Part shown: one piece after another, positions 1 to 11,237 of the stretch
Numbering within the stretch: position 1 is the first letter of the stretch
How the letters are laid out: the number at the start of each line of letters is the position of its first letter
DNA from: Megamerina dolium
Taxonomy: Eukaryota; Arthropoda; Insecta; Diptera; Megamerinidae
Direction of reading: 5' to 3'
NCBI GenBank assembly: GCA_963854835.1
Contig: OY978526.1
Location: 67,494,765-67,558,764 of the forward strand
Length of the DNA: 64,000 nt
Made by a program: the position numbers and the translations under genes
Notes under the pieces: model-generated
Seen by the model: only the letters and a program-made list of their open reading frames with translations
Databases searched by the model: none
What the model was told of the DNA's origin: nothing

Positions 1-700
1 ATAAAATGATACAAATAATCTGTATTATTCTGACCAAAACTTGAATTAGATCAAATTTAGTATGCTTCGCCAGCTGCTTCTTAGCTACCTGACGCCACTC
101 AAATTCTCTAGCACTTGGTCTCTCCATCGAAGGTTATGTCTGCCTCTTCTGCGTCGTTCACCGGCGAGTTCCTAATAGTATACCCTCTTAGTTAGAGCGT
201 GTTTTCTTTCGCGCTTTACTATGTCAGTGTCCGTATGCATCTTATGCAGCGTAATAGATCCAAACGCAAATAGATCCAAAGATCTCTTTAGGATTTTTTC
301 TCGAAAATTCCAAGCATTGTTCAGGCGTTGGCGCCATATGTTTGGACGCGTGATGCGAGACTTGCATAGTGTAGTTTTCATTTCTAAAGAGAAAGCTCGA
401 CCACTCAATTGCTAACTTAGTCCATAGTAGCACCTGTTAGCAAGAGTAATCCTTCGCAATATCTCCAATATAGACTGCACTGATAGCTCGTGCCGGTTAT
501 ATCAATATCGTCGACATCCTCTAACAGCATGACACTTTTGTTGAAGATTGTGCCATTATGTCGTAAATCCGCAGCTCATTTTAATTTGTACATACTAAGA
601 GATTGAAGAAGTCGCACGATAAAGTCGCACCTAGTCTGAAACCCGTTCGGTATTAAACAGTGAAGAGAGGTCCTTCCCAATTTTCATTGCATATCGGTTG
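1..700 (-). mobile_element. Decayed non-LTR retrotransposon, 3' part (RT C-terminal region)
   Basis: Read on the minus strand, this stretch resembles the RT-to-3'-end region of the family also seen at 17.7-18.2 kb. It has a degenerate DDIDI motif near 500-520, a TDTDIVKRERK segment near 200-240, and a conserved arginine/tryptophan-rich tail near 60-170 matching the 'RRGRPNLWWKDQVLEN' stretch at 17.8 kb. Stops and frameshifts break it throughout. The family 3' end lies near position 40, in AT-rich DNA. No target duplication can be seen because the left side runs to the window edge. Confidence 0.65.
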
Positions 701-1500
701 TTACCGAAGCCTGTGACTCCGCCAAAAACCAAGCGAGACGTCTCTCCCACAGAAGCCAAGGAACGGAGGAGCATGCGGGACTGTGTGAATACTTCAAAGC
801 AAAGCGCAAGAAACTCAAAAAGGCGATTAATAGGAGTAAAACTGCATGTTTCATAGAACTGTGCGAAAAGTCGATGAAAACCCGTAGGGCGATGCTTACA
901 AGGTAGTCATTCATAAGTTAGAGGAGGTAGAGGCCAATCTCCAACTTGTCCTATTCTCTTAGAAAGGACGGTGAAAACGCTGGTCCCGGAACAGGAGGAG
1001 GACATCCAGCCTGTCCGGAGATACCCGTAGCCGACAAATCGGTGACGATCGACGAGCCGGAGATAATATTAGCGGCTGAGAGGTTCGGCAACAAAAAGGC
1101 ACCTGGCCTTGATGGTATGACGAACAAAGCGCTGAAGATCGCCATCACTCACAATACGAAGCCGTTTGCGGAGCTCTTCCTAAGGTGCTTCAATGAAGAA
1201 GTTTTCCCCGAAAGTGTAGAAGAAACACCGTCTGGTCCTACTTCAGTAGACGAACAAACCTGCGGGCGAGCCGAGTGAGTATCGGCCACTCTCCACTCTG
1301 CACTCGATTGAAGCAACACCTAGTAGGGGAATCACTAGGCCTGTCTGAGAATCAATTTAGCTTCAGACGACATCTGCCCACAATCGACACAATTGGAAGA
1401 TTGCCGGACATTTCGAGCAAGGCCATTGAGGGCACCAGATTCCAGAAAATACGTCTCTCCGCACTCCTCTTCTCTTTGTATCGTTCCTTTATCGCGTAGC
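684..1500 (+). mobile_element. Decayed non-LTR retrotransposon, RT N-terminal region
   Basis: Three broken reading frames line up with the start of a LINE reverse transcriptase (R1/I/Jockey-like). A lysine-rich linker lies at about 780-870. At 1070-1200 is the conserved 'NKKAPGLDGMTNKALK' type motif followed by the helix preceding the F-P-E-S element. At 1330-1400 is a 'SENQFSFRR..TIDTI' type motif. A stop near 904 and a frame change near 1276 make it non-functional. It lies head to head with the minus-strand fragment to its left, so these are separate insertions. Confidence 0.75.
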
Positions 1501-2099
1501 ACGTGTATGCAATTTTTCTGTAGATTACATCTTCCTCTGCGGTATCATCACGACACTTCTGATAATCAGGAAATACGTCATACCACTCATTATTCGGTGC
1601 CCCGTAGTAAACGATTATCCCCTCGGGAGCAGGGCTATATGTGTCAATGTCGTACAATGATTTCTGGTGTAGTTGCACTTTTTAGACGGACACTACGTGG
1701 TTCATCTCAACACTTATATGCCCAGGTTTAAAATCCATCGATCCCCACAGTTGGGGCACTTTCACCATTTTTGTATGAATTTCGGTTGCTGATAAACCTT
1801 CCCAAAACAAATCGCCTTATCACACGATATTCGGTTTTTTCCATTGCAAAAAATACACTGACCACGTCAACTTCAAATGGCTTGTAAACAAGGAATGAAT
1901 TGACAGATTGCAATAAAACGTTGAGTGTGTTCAAATGAAAGATGAAATATTAAAATGGCGTATGAATTTTAATTTCTCTACTGATTAATAGGTGTCTCCT
2001 TCAATATATCAATACCAAACTGTGTTTGAAGAAATCGAAGCAATCAATAAGGCTTGAACAGAAAACAAGTTTTAAAATATATACAGTAACATACAGTAC
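1501..2099. other. Intergenic, no gene seen
   Basis: AT-rich sequence with only short shadow ORFs. It may include more eroded LINE sequence just after 1500, but no motif is convincing. Confidence 0.4.
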
Positions 2100-2445
2100 C
2101 GTGGTTGCCGTAGCTTAGTGGTTAGTGTGTTGGCCCTCTGATCTGTAGGCCGTGAGTTCAATCCCAGGCTGAGAAATTTAATATGGAAAAGATTTCTATT
2201 TCGAACGGTACCTACCTGTCGGCAAGCAATTGGCAATTCTTCCGGCAGTAACAATCTGCCATGAAAAAGCTTCTAAAAGAACTCTGTGACAAAGCTCAGA
2301 AAAACAAGGGTTCTACCGTTCGGAACCAGCTAAAATAAGTAGGCAACTTCTAAAACTGTCCAAATTTAACACGCGCAACAGTAATGAAAGAGAAGCTCGG
2401 CCAAAGAGCCCATTGGGGCTTTAAATGCCGCATATTAATTTAATA
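2100..2445 (+). repeat. tRNA-derived SINE, copy 1 (full length)
   Basis: The head carries an RNA polymerase III A box (TAGCTTAGTGG, near 2109) and a B box (GTTCAATCC, near 2156), spaced as in a tRNA gene. A body of about 250 bp shared with copies near 14.1, 22.6, 48.4 and 53.2 kb follows. It contains the conserved block 'GGCAATTCTTCC', a 'CTTCTAAAAGAACTC' block, and a 3' segment 'CCATTGGGGCTT' that can form a short hairpin. The tRNA-like head plus an unrelated body marks a SINE rather than a tRNA gene. Confidence 0.85.
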
Positions 2446-2808
2446 CAGTAACATTTTTTAACACAACAACAACATTTGAAAGAAATAATCTTTAGAAAAT
2501 ATATACAGTTATGTATTTAGATATTCCCCACTTCTACACACCATATTTCTACCGTTTCCCAACACTCAACCTTTACTTCTCCTTATCTCTCTCCTTTCGC
2601 ATCAATCATTCCCACTTTTATCCGACCCACTATTTTCCCTAAATAAACTATAAATAGGTTTAGAGTAAGCTTAGTAGTAGAGTTCGGCTTTATACATGAA
2701 CCAATAAAGAACTAAACTATATAAAGAATGATTCTTTTGTATGATGGTAAGGATTAGTTTCCGATAAAAAGGAATTTTTTCATTCATTTTATCATCCACT
2801 GTTTATAC
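2446..2808. other. Intergenic or intronic, AT/C-rich
   Basis: No gene seen. There is no AATAAA signal on the minus strand here, which matters because the neighbouring minus-strand gene appears to end at 2809 (see that entry). Confidence 0.4.
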
Positions 2809-5800
2809 TTACGCATTTTTCTTTGGATTTGTTGGCAATGTATGTGAAATACGATAATATGCTGGCTCCTGTTCCTCCTTATTGTCGTCCATTGTTTTAC
2901 GTTGTAGTGTCATAGTTTCTTGTGGTGCTTCAACGGCCTCTGCATCGACCAGATAGTATTTAGAACTTTGAGCTATTTTACAATTTTCACATTCGCTCAA
3001 GTAATCATCATCGAGACTGGTGTCGTTCGGCAAGAAATGCTCCTTGGGGTTCAAGCAATTCTTCGATGTGGTACAAACGGGCAAATGTTTGCCTACATCA
3101 GCGCTATTCGCTATTAACGCTGGTGCATATTGTTGTGGATAGGCGGGCATAGTACATTGAACGATGGATTTTCGAGCATTCAAATTGTGTGAGGCAGATG
3201 ATGGTGTTTTGGATGAGGCGGCGGTGGTAGCTGTGGTTGTTGTGCTGGTGGTGGTGGTGATGATGTTGGTGGTGGTAGTGATGTCATTACTGATGGAGAT
3301 AGATATAGAATTATTGGTAGCATCCTTTTTGGTACGTAATATCTTCGGCAGTGTTGTACTCTTCGCATTTATATTCATCGAATTAGCTGACTTGCTAGCA
3401 CCACGGCTATTGGTCGTTTTCATAGCTGATGCGCTACTGTTATTGCACTTACTATTACCATACGAAGAATCTGTGGCAGCAGAACAACTACCCGATGCCG
3501 GAATACTTATCACTGATGGCACTTTACTAACCACACTCGCTATGGTACTATTCAATGATACCTTACCACTAATATGTTTGGGTAATGTGTAGGTAACGTG
3601 ATTATTTTGTAGCGGATAGAATGTGGTTGAATTAATCTTATTGTGTTTTTCCGTATTCATCATACCCGCTCCGCCTGCAACTGGTGACAATGGTAGCGTA
3701 AGTGAAGGTGGCATATTTTTCGATTCATTTTCTCTGCGTGTAGCTGTTGCCGTTGTCGTTGTTCCTTTATTGAAATGGGTGTACATAGTTTGAACTGATG
3801 TGGTGGAAGTTCTTGTTGAATTAGCCAATGTTGCTGGTGATGATGATGATGATGCCGATGTAGCACTATAGTTCGCATCGTCAGTTAATGATTTAGAAAC
3901 AGCTGCCGATGGTGTCGTTGGTTTCACTGTGCTTAATACAGTTGCTGTTAATATCGAATTTGAATTAGCTACCGTGGTTACAATTGCTGGGCTCTGATTG
4001 TTGCTAGTTGATGTGGCTGTTGTTATTGCTGTGATTGTTTTTAAATTCGTTAGACTTTTGTGTAATTTCGGTGGCAATGTTGGATTTGCAGCATTGATCT
4101 GTTGCTGCTGTTGCTGATGGGTATTATAAAAATGTTGTGGGTAATTCAAATAGACATCAACCTGCAATTATAATTTTTTATTTATTTTATATGATATATC
4201 ATATCATAAATTTTATTTATATTATTTCTATTTTAGTTATTTTCTTAATTTGGTTTTTCTGTGATTTTTATTTTCATTATAAAGCACCACCAAATATGGA
4301 ATTACTTACAATTAGCACTCACCTTTCCATTCATATGCATGTTAGCTACTGAACTACTTTCATTACTGCTACGTCCACTGCCACTGCTGGCGCTGCGCGC
4401 TCGATCGTTACTCGATTTCTTGTGCACACGTCCCAGAACTATGGGTGAAGCGTCATCGTGATGTTGATGGTGATTATGTGAATGATGATGATGCCCAGCA
4501 CCGACAATACTTAGTTCGACTGTAGCATCGCCAACTTGTTTCGAAATCGTCGTAATCTTTGGTTCATGATTGGAACAATACGGCGATGTTGTAGTGGTAT
4601 TGATTGTGTTACTAGTGCTATTGGCCGTGTGCATTGAACGTTTCATTGTACCGCCATTAGCAATGCTGTTGCTTGCGCTATTGCTAACATCATTGCCATT
4701 AGAAGAGGCCTGCTGTATATTTGTTGACGATTTAGCACGTTGTCCATAACTTAACGATGATCGTCCTGAATGTGTGGAGCTCGTTGAAGAGGCCGATGAT
4801 GTGAGCTTACTACTTAGTGCCGAAAGAAATGCCGTATTAGTAGCACTCTGAGCAGTGTTTAATTGATTCGAACCCATGTATGTCATAGGTACATGCTGTA
4901 CAGGACACTGACAAGTCGGTTTTTTCGCTACAATTGTCGATGACACTGTTGATGCCGGTGCTGGTGTGGCACTGGTTGAAAGACCACTACTAGTTGTTCG
5001 CATCTCTGTTTTTGGTTTATTTGCGACATCTCGAGCACCAAGTGGATCGGCTTCTGCAAAATATCGCGGTATGGTGCGATGATATCGCCGAGAGGTGGAA
5101 GGTGTCTTAATACAGCCATTATTATTGGTTCGGCTTGTCGTAATTAACTGTGAATGATGCGCCGGCAATGTATGATGACCACTGATTCCTGTACCATTGC
5201 CTACGACTGCTGTTTGTGTTGTACATTCACTTGTGTTCGATATAGCGGCGACCTCTCCACTCATTAGTGGCAGAACGTCAACACTTGGCGTGGATACTGC
5301 GTCTTCGAAATGGCTAGCAGTCGGATTATTGGCAAACTGTGAAGGTGATGCAATCAATTCAAAATCACAACCACTACCACTATTCTGCAATGAGTGATAG
5401 CCGGCAGCAGTGAGATCGACATCGGCTGCAACAGTAACATACTGTTGTAGAACATCTTGTGATGAATGTGGTGGTGCTTGTGCTGGTAAGACAGTACGCT
5501 GTACCATTCGGCGCTGTATGTTGCTGCTATTATTAGCAATGCCACCACCAGTATTGATATTCAAATGACAATTTTTGTAGCTGCATTCGGTTGTAGTCAT
5601 TTGTAAATTTTGGCAATTCGATTGCAACTGATGATGCTGTTGGGTGTGCTGCAACTGATGTGCGCCTTGCTGGTGAAAATATTTTAATGGTGTGGTTGCA
5701 ATTGATATCTGTTGCTGTTGTTGTTGATTTTTTTGCTGCTGCTGTAGCTGGTGTTGATGAGCCGCTGACAATGTCTGTACACATATGGAGCTACTTGGCG

Positions 5801-6932
5801 TTAAATGTAGACGTCCGCCGATGCTGTTGTTATTCAATAATTGTTGTTGCTGCTGCTGCTGCTGATGTTGCAGGAGTTGCTGCTGTTCTTGTGTTGAATT
5901 CATAATATTGGCTGAACTGTTTTCATGCTGCAAACTATATGGCGGTTGATGATTCTCACCAGTGGCGATGGTTGTAACATTACCACCACTATTTATATTG
6001 ATATTAATTAAATTAGTAGTACTTTGCGTCACTTGATTGGACTGCTGATGATGCGAAGGCATAGCGGTTACATGATGTGCTATCGATTGAGTTGCAGGCA
6101 TTTGGTTATGCTGCTGCGGTTGCGACTGATGGTGATGGTGATGGTGATGCTGCTGCTGCTGCTGCTGTTGTTGCTGTTGTAAATGTTGTTGAGCAGATAT
6201 CGATTGTTGTTGTTGTTGTTGTTGCTGATTGCCACGATGAGTGGTGGTGGTGGCAACACTAACTGTACATTGTGCACTTAACGCTTCCGCCTGTGATATT
6301 GCGACAGCTTCTTCATATGGTGGTGGCGCTTCACCACGAGGAAAATAACCACTTGGTGGCTTCCACAATGGATAATGTGATGATCCGCTGCCATATGAAT
6401 AATCCATGCTGCTAAGATTCCCCTCCATATAACCCATATTGCCAGCAATATAACTGAATAAGATAAGAAAAATGGATAATTAATTCAATTGAATGAATAT
6501 TAACAAAAAAGAGTCCAACATACCCGATGCTACCAACAATGCTTCTTTGATCTTCAGTATTTTGACTTCTTTCTCGTGCACGTATTTTTCGTCGACGTAA
6601 TATAGTTGAAATATAAAAAGATAATCCCACCAACAACACGACTACGAAAAAGATTGCGAACAGTCAAAATATAGATTCAATACTTCCATCCAGATCATCG
6701 ATACAAACTACTTCACAACAGTTGGTACCACTGCCGACCGTTTGGAAGGATTTGCATTTACCAAATGATTCACAGATTACCATTTTACACGCCTTTGCCA
6801 TGCCATTATCGCATATGCATAGACGACAAGAATCTGGCCCTGGCATGAAATGCATACCAGTCTCATACATTTTATTATTATAATCACGACAATGAGTGTT
6901 CGGTATGAGGCTTGAACTAGCTGCCATTATTT
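2809..6932 (-). CDS. vWC-domain single-pass membrane protein with polyQ-rich cytoplasmic tail (DGCR2-like), 5' incomplete
   Basis: Three exons can be followed: 6932-6524, 6453-4323 and 4161-2809, joined by GT-AG introns with matching phases. The first carries a cysteine-rich von Willebrand C domain (cysteines around C-R-L-C-I-C-D and N-C-C-E-V-V-C, about 6690-6890). It then has a hydrophobic helix (6660-6600) and a basic RRRKIRARER stop-transfer stretch. The second begins near a PPPYEEAV motif, a PPxY ligand for WW domains such as Nedd4, and is then dominated by Gln, His, Ser and Thr runs. The signal-peptide exon must lie upstream and was not found; the first exon starts at a splice acceptor (6933-6935). 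An in-frame TGA at 6666-6664 separates the vWC domain from the membrane helix. The last visible codons overlap a strong donor (GC|GTAAGTAT), so the gene may continue left. Similarity to DGCR2/IDD is from memory of its layout. Confidence 0.8.
6664..6666 (-). promoter_or_regulatory. In-frame UGA-C stop between ectodomain and membrane helix: possible readthrough site
   Basis: The vWC reading frame ends with TTT TGA CTG. The following codons, in the same frame, encode the hydrophobic helix and the rest of the protein, over 1,100 codons of open frame across three exons. UGA followed by C is the leakiest stop context known from Drosophila readthrough genes. Alternatives are a 42-nt in-frame mini-intron (GTATTG...CGTAG) spanning the stop, a null allele, or a base error. 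Confidence 0.55.
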
Positions 6933-9401
6933 CTGAAAAGATTATAAAAAAATATAACATGTATTTTTTCTGTACAAAGTAAGAGCATAAAGACTGTTAT
7001 ATTGTAGACTTTTACGTTTAAATCTTACTATATTTGACCTAAATTCGATTTGAAATAGAAAATAAATTTAGTTTAAAATTTAAAAGCGCAGGGGTTAAGA
7101 CGTTTGTACTTAAAAAAAGTAACAATAAGGTTTTAATATACTTGCATCTGTTACAGGTGCAGATAAATACACATTTTCTTTCGTATAAACAACGAATGTA
7201 GGTGTACTGCTAAAACACATGTACATAGAAAATTGAGTCTCCAAGCGAAATTTTCAATTGCATATTCACACACACACACTCAGTCTAATATAAACTTAAA
7301 CGTATAAGAAAATGAGCGAATTTACCAACCCTCTGCTGATCAACCCTCTAAAAATTCCATCAACACAAGACACTCCATCGCCACAAACACGCACCCACCT
7401 ACATCAACACGCCCACAACAACAGCTCCACAATATTTTCAAAATACTTCTATTTAGACATTCGTTTATACATATATGTACTTTCACAAATGCGTTTCGTC
7501 ATGCATATATTAGAAAAATGAAGTAAAAAAGAATACATACTGCACACAATAGAACAAACGACTACAAGCAACGAAGATGTAATGACGACTGTAATGAAAA
7601 CACAGACAAAATGCAAAAGCATGAAAAAGAGTGTCCCATAAAATTGGGGCTCCGTCAATTGCTAGTCCATGGACGAAGGCAAACACACAGATGCACACCC
7701 GTATGTACGCACACCAAAATGCAATTCTGCCTACGCAAAAATTGAATAAATTCAACAGCATTTGTAGAATTTAAGAAATATTACATTATATTTGTCCAAT
7801 TGGAGAATAAATTTAAAAAATTTATATGGGTATGTACATGTATATGCATACATACATACATGTACATATGCACTTTGCTTAACTGGGTGTTTATTATTTT
7901 ACCTTTTCCATTTTGAATGAAATTTAGTGCCAGCACAAATAAAATATACATTTTCTCGACACTCTTATATATTCGCAGATAATTTCTATACACTATTTGT
8001 TTTTCCTTCACTCGTGCATTTGCAATTTCATTTAAATTTACAAATCGTTTTTTATTTGATCTAAATCTATCTCTGAATTTTCACACAATTTTCATGAGAG
8101 CGAAGAAAATTTCCAATCTGTCAATTTTTTCTGTACTTGCGCTCAGGGTTGCTTCTATGACAACAACATCTCAAATACAATGTAGAGAAAAAAACTCTCA
8201 AGATAAGTTAAAGCAATGTAACTTAATAATAACGGTGCTAAATTTTTAAGTTTAAGTTTTTTAAATCAAATACTCTATATCAACAATACGTAAACTAGTA
8301 ATTATAGTCAAAGTTAAAAACATCTTAGAATCCCGTATAAATATCTGTCAAAAAGCTGGTTCTATATTTAAGATAATATTAATTTTGACCAAGACAACAG
8401 GCCAATGAATTTGTAAGTGATTATCAGTTGTTCTGAGTTTGTTTACACCCGATGGTCTTTTTAATATTTTTTTAAAATTGTGAACTAAGTTTTTTCTTTG
8501 CTTATGTGGTCACTCTGTGTTAGCTCTAATACAGCTATAACCTCGTTTTCAATTAGTATAATTCCCAAATAATTCTAACTTATAATGTAACTTTAACTAA
8601 AATGCATTTTATTTTATTATTTTTTTTTTCTAACAATAAACCTAAATACATTATGTAGATTTATTTTAGATTTAAGATTTAGATTTAAATTTTAAAAACT
8701 ATTTATTAATATAAAAAATTAAAAATAGTTATTTTCTAATTATTTTTTTGATTTAAAGTACACTTAAAATTTTTATTTCGTAGCATTGTTAATTTAAAAA
8801 TATAATAAATACTACACATATGTAGTATTTATTATATTATATTTATGTGTATTTATTATATTATATTTATGTGTACACTGAAAGCTGGCACAAAATATAC
8901 ATCAAAATATACTCCAATTCTATACTCCAGGTCCGATTCAGTCACATCGATGAAAAAAATAAAGAATTAAATTACAAAAAATAAAGAAATTAAATCATTT
9001 TGTTCCCAAACATATACATAGCTAACAAATGGAAACCACTCACCATCACTCGAACTCACACCTATCGTATCAGTCTACAGTCTAGTCACATCGCCGGAAA
9101 TTGTGTTTTACCACATCAATTTTATAAATGCGCTTGAAAATTTGTAATATAAATAAATTAATACATTTCTTTGTAGTTAAAGAAATAAATATGCACACTC
9201 GCCTAAATCCAAGTAAACAAAAATAAACACTTCAACGAAATGTAAAATGTATGGTTAAAGGAATTTAATGATGCTCATGGTTCTGTTTTTAACTGTAAAA
9301 TTTTAATAATATTTTACACATACGTACTACTTATTTACGTGTAAACTAGTCAATGCTAAATAATATACATTTTTTGCAAATATAATAATATATTTCCTAA
9401 G
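6933..9401. other. Long AT-rich non-coding stretch (probably first intron of the vWC gene plus flank)
   Basis: No coding signal. It contains a short CA run (7265-7279), TACA/TGTA-type simple repeats (7835-7870) and a palindrome at 8799-8838. The missing signal-peptide exon of the minus-strand gene may lie here or beyond the transposon, but I could not pick it out. Confidence 0.45.
8799..8838. repeat. Perfect 18-bp-arm palindrome with adjacent direct repeat
   Basis: Arms AATATAATAAATACTACA and its exact complement flank a 4-base loop CATA. The right arm runs into a roughly 25-bp direct repeat of ATTTATTATATTATATTTATG ending near 8875. Confidence 0.8.
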
Positions 9402-9415
9402 TATATATATATAAA

Positions 9416-9471
<56 letters not shown>
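9402..9471. repeat. AT dinucleotide microsatellite
   Basis: About 70 bp of TA repeats with one interruption (AAAG near 9413). Confidence 0.95.
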
Positions 9472-9474
<3 letters not shown>

Positions 9475-9586
9475 TTTTCATAATTATAGAATTTTAGTGA
9501 AATACGACGTAAAACATTAAAAGTTGTAACTGGTTTGTGTTACAACTTTTAATTGTGTTTAAATTAATTGTGTTTAATTGTATATA

Positions 9587-11235
9587 CAGTGGCTCCCAGC
9601 TTATTTCGTACAGTGACAGTTTAAAAATTGCTGCAGTCGTAATTCCTAATATAGCAAAAATTTGAACAAAATATAAATGCCATTTTAGAAAGGAAGGTTT
9701 GTTTTTTATTTTCCAAAATTTACTTTTTCAAAATTTTAGTGTTTGACACGATAAAAAAATAAAATAAGAAAAAAATAGGAAAATTCATGTCACAGCTTAT
9801 TTCGTACAGTCTCTTTAAGTTCAAACTAAAAACAAAGTAAGTTGATTTTAATATTTAGTTGACATCCCTTAGCGTTAATGACAGCCTGGAGTCTATTTGG
9901 CATTGAATCCACCAATTTTTGAGTGATGTCTGGTGTGATTTTTTTCCATTCTTCCATCAGTACCTTCTTTAGGTCTTGCTTATTAGAAATTTTGTGTGTT
10001 CTTATTTTATTGTCCAAAATAGACCAAAGATTTTCAATCACATTCATGTCAGGTGACTGTGGTGGTGGAGACATCAAGTGTGGGCAGTTCCAAATAAGCC
10101 AAGATTGCACAATCCCAGATTTATGTTTTGGGTCATTATCTTGGTAGTACCGAAATTCTTCCCGCAAACCCAGTTTGTCTGCACTTTGAAGTAAATTGTT
10201 TTTCAGAATCTCGAGGTACTTCATTTTGTCCATTGTTTCCTCAATAAAAACCAATTCACCTACTCCGGCTGCTGACATACAGGCCCAAACCATCACGCTA
10301 CCGCCACCATGCTTCACTGTGGGCTTAAGGTTCTCCTTGTTTAGCTCGGTATTCGCTTTACGCCAAACATATGACATTCCGTCCGAGCCAAAAATATTAA
10401 ACTTAGACTCATCCGCGAAAATAACGGTATTCCAGAACGCAGGAGTATTAATAATATGCTCTTTGGCGAAGTCAAGTCGGCGTTGTATATTCATTTTCGA
10501 AATGAATGGTTTCTTTCGGGCTACTCGACCGTTCAAGTCATGATTGCGCAGCACACGTCGGACAGTTTCAGCACTGGATGATTTTCCTATTTCACGCTGA
10601 ACCTCTGCAGCCAACTTCGGAGCGGATAACTTTGGATTTTTCTTAATTTTTCGTACAATATAACGCTCGTCTGAAGCGTTGAAAATCTTATTAGGTGCTT
10701 CTCTGCCCTTGTTCTCCAACCGATTTTCGCGAACGAAGCGTTGAATGATGTATTGGACAGTTGAGGCACTTAAATTTGTCATTTCAGCAATTTTTCGCAC
10801 ACTCTGACCTTTCCTAAAATGGTTAATTACCAGTTTACGCTGTTCCATCGTTGTACGACGACCCATAACGCTAAATGTTTAATTTACAGCACTTTAACTA
10901 TTTAAAATAATAATAATAAAAATTGTTATAATAGTTAAAAAGGTCCAAAAACTCATACAATTCAAAAAAACTTTGTAACTGCGCGGCAGAATGAAACTTA
11001 CTTACATTGAAGTTTGTGTACGAAATAAGATGTGAGCTGAAAATCAGCTGATCAATAGTTTTTCACTCTTGCATGACAAAAAGAACAATTTTTGGGGTTC
11101 CCCGTTTTCTTATTAGGTTTACTAAACACATACATAGACATCTACATTCAAAACTTATTGATGTTTTTTAGTTTCGATGTTACAGCCATGTACATAAAAA
11201 TATATACACTGTACGAAATAAGCTGTGAGCCACTG
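9587..11235 (-). mobile_element. Complete Tc1-like transposon with IR/DR-type ends
   Basis: The 1,649-bp element is flanked by TA on both sides (9585-9586 and 11236-11237), the Tc1/mariner target duplication. The outer ends are CAGTGGCTCCCAGCTTATTT and, inverted, CAGTGGCTCACAGCTTATTT, continuing with TCGTACAGT. Each terminus has a second internal copy of the motif about 200 bp inside (CACAGCTTATTTCGTACAGT at 9791-9810, and its inverse at about 11016-11037). This is the double-repeat architecture known from Bari, Minos, Paris and Sleeping Beauty-type elements. One uninterrupted transposase gene fills the interior. Confidence 0.93.
9826..10866 (-). CDS. Tc1-like DD34E transposase, apparently intact
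   Basis: 346 codons without a stop, the usual length for Tc1 transposases (about 340). The N-terminus has two helix-turn-helix units (residues about 8-45, 'SVRKIAEMTNLSASTVQ', and about 65-115). The glycine-rich GGGSVMVW box is at 187-194. The catalytic triad is present as D152 (FADESKF), D243 (YQDNDPKH) and E278 (NVIENLW), with 34 residues between the last two. The start is an ATG directly after the 5' untranslated part of the element; the stop lies 15 bp from the inner left repeat. It would cut and paste the element by binding the end repeats. No disabling change is visible, so activity is plausible but unproven. Confidence 0.93.
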   Translation of the reverse strand: MGRRTTMEQRKLVINHFRKGQSVRKIAEMTNLSASTVQYIIQRFVRENRLENKGREAPNKIFNASDERYIVRKIKKNPKLSAPKLAAEVQREIGKSSSAETVRRVLRNHDLNGRVARKKPFISKMNIQRRLDFAKEHIINTPAFWNTVIFADESKFNIFGSDGMSYVWRKANTELNKENLKPTVKHGGGSVMVWACMSAAGVGELVFIEETMDKMKYLEILKNNLLQSADKLGLREEFRYYQDNDPKHKSGIVQSWLIWNCPHLMSPPPQSPDMNVIENLWSILDNKIRTHKISNKQDLKKVLMEEWKKITPDITQKLVDSMPNRLQAVINAKGCQLNIKINLLCF

Positions 11236-11237
11236 TA

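Noticed and set aside
2109..2165. Possible tRNA gene (A and B boxes)
   Set aside because: The stem pairing is poor and a 250-bp body common to four other loci follows; it is a SINE head.
3164..3592. 142-codon plus-strand ORF
   Set aside because: Antisense shadow of the low-complexity exon of the vWC gene.
6664..6666. Selenocysteine UGA
   Set aside because: Position is at a membrane boundary with no redox motif and no SECIS element recognised; readthrough, splicing or error are simpler.
9402..9471. Replication origin or matrix attachment site from the AT run
   Set aside because: Plain TA microsatellite; nothing in the sequence supports a specific function.
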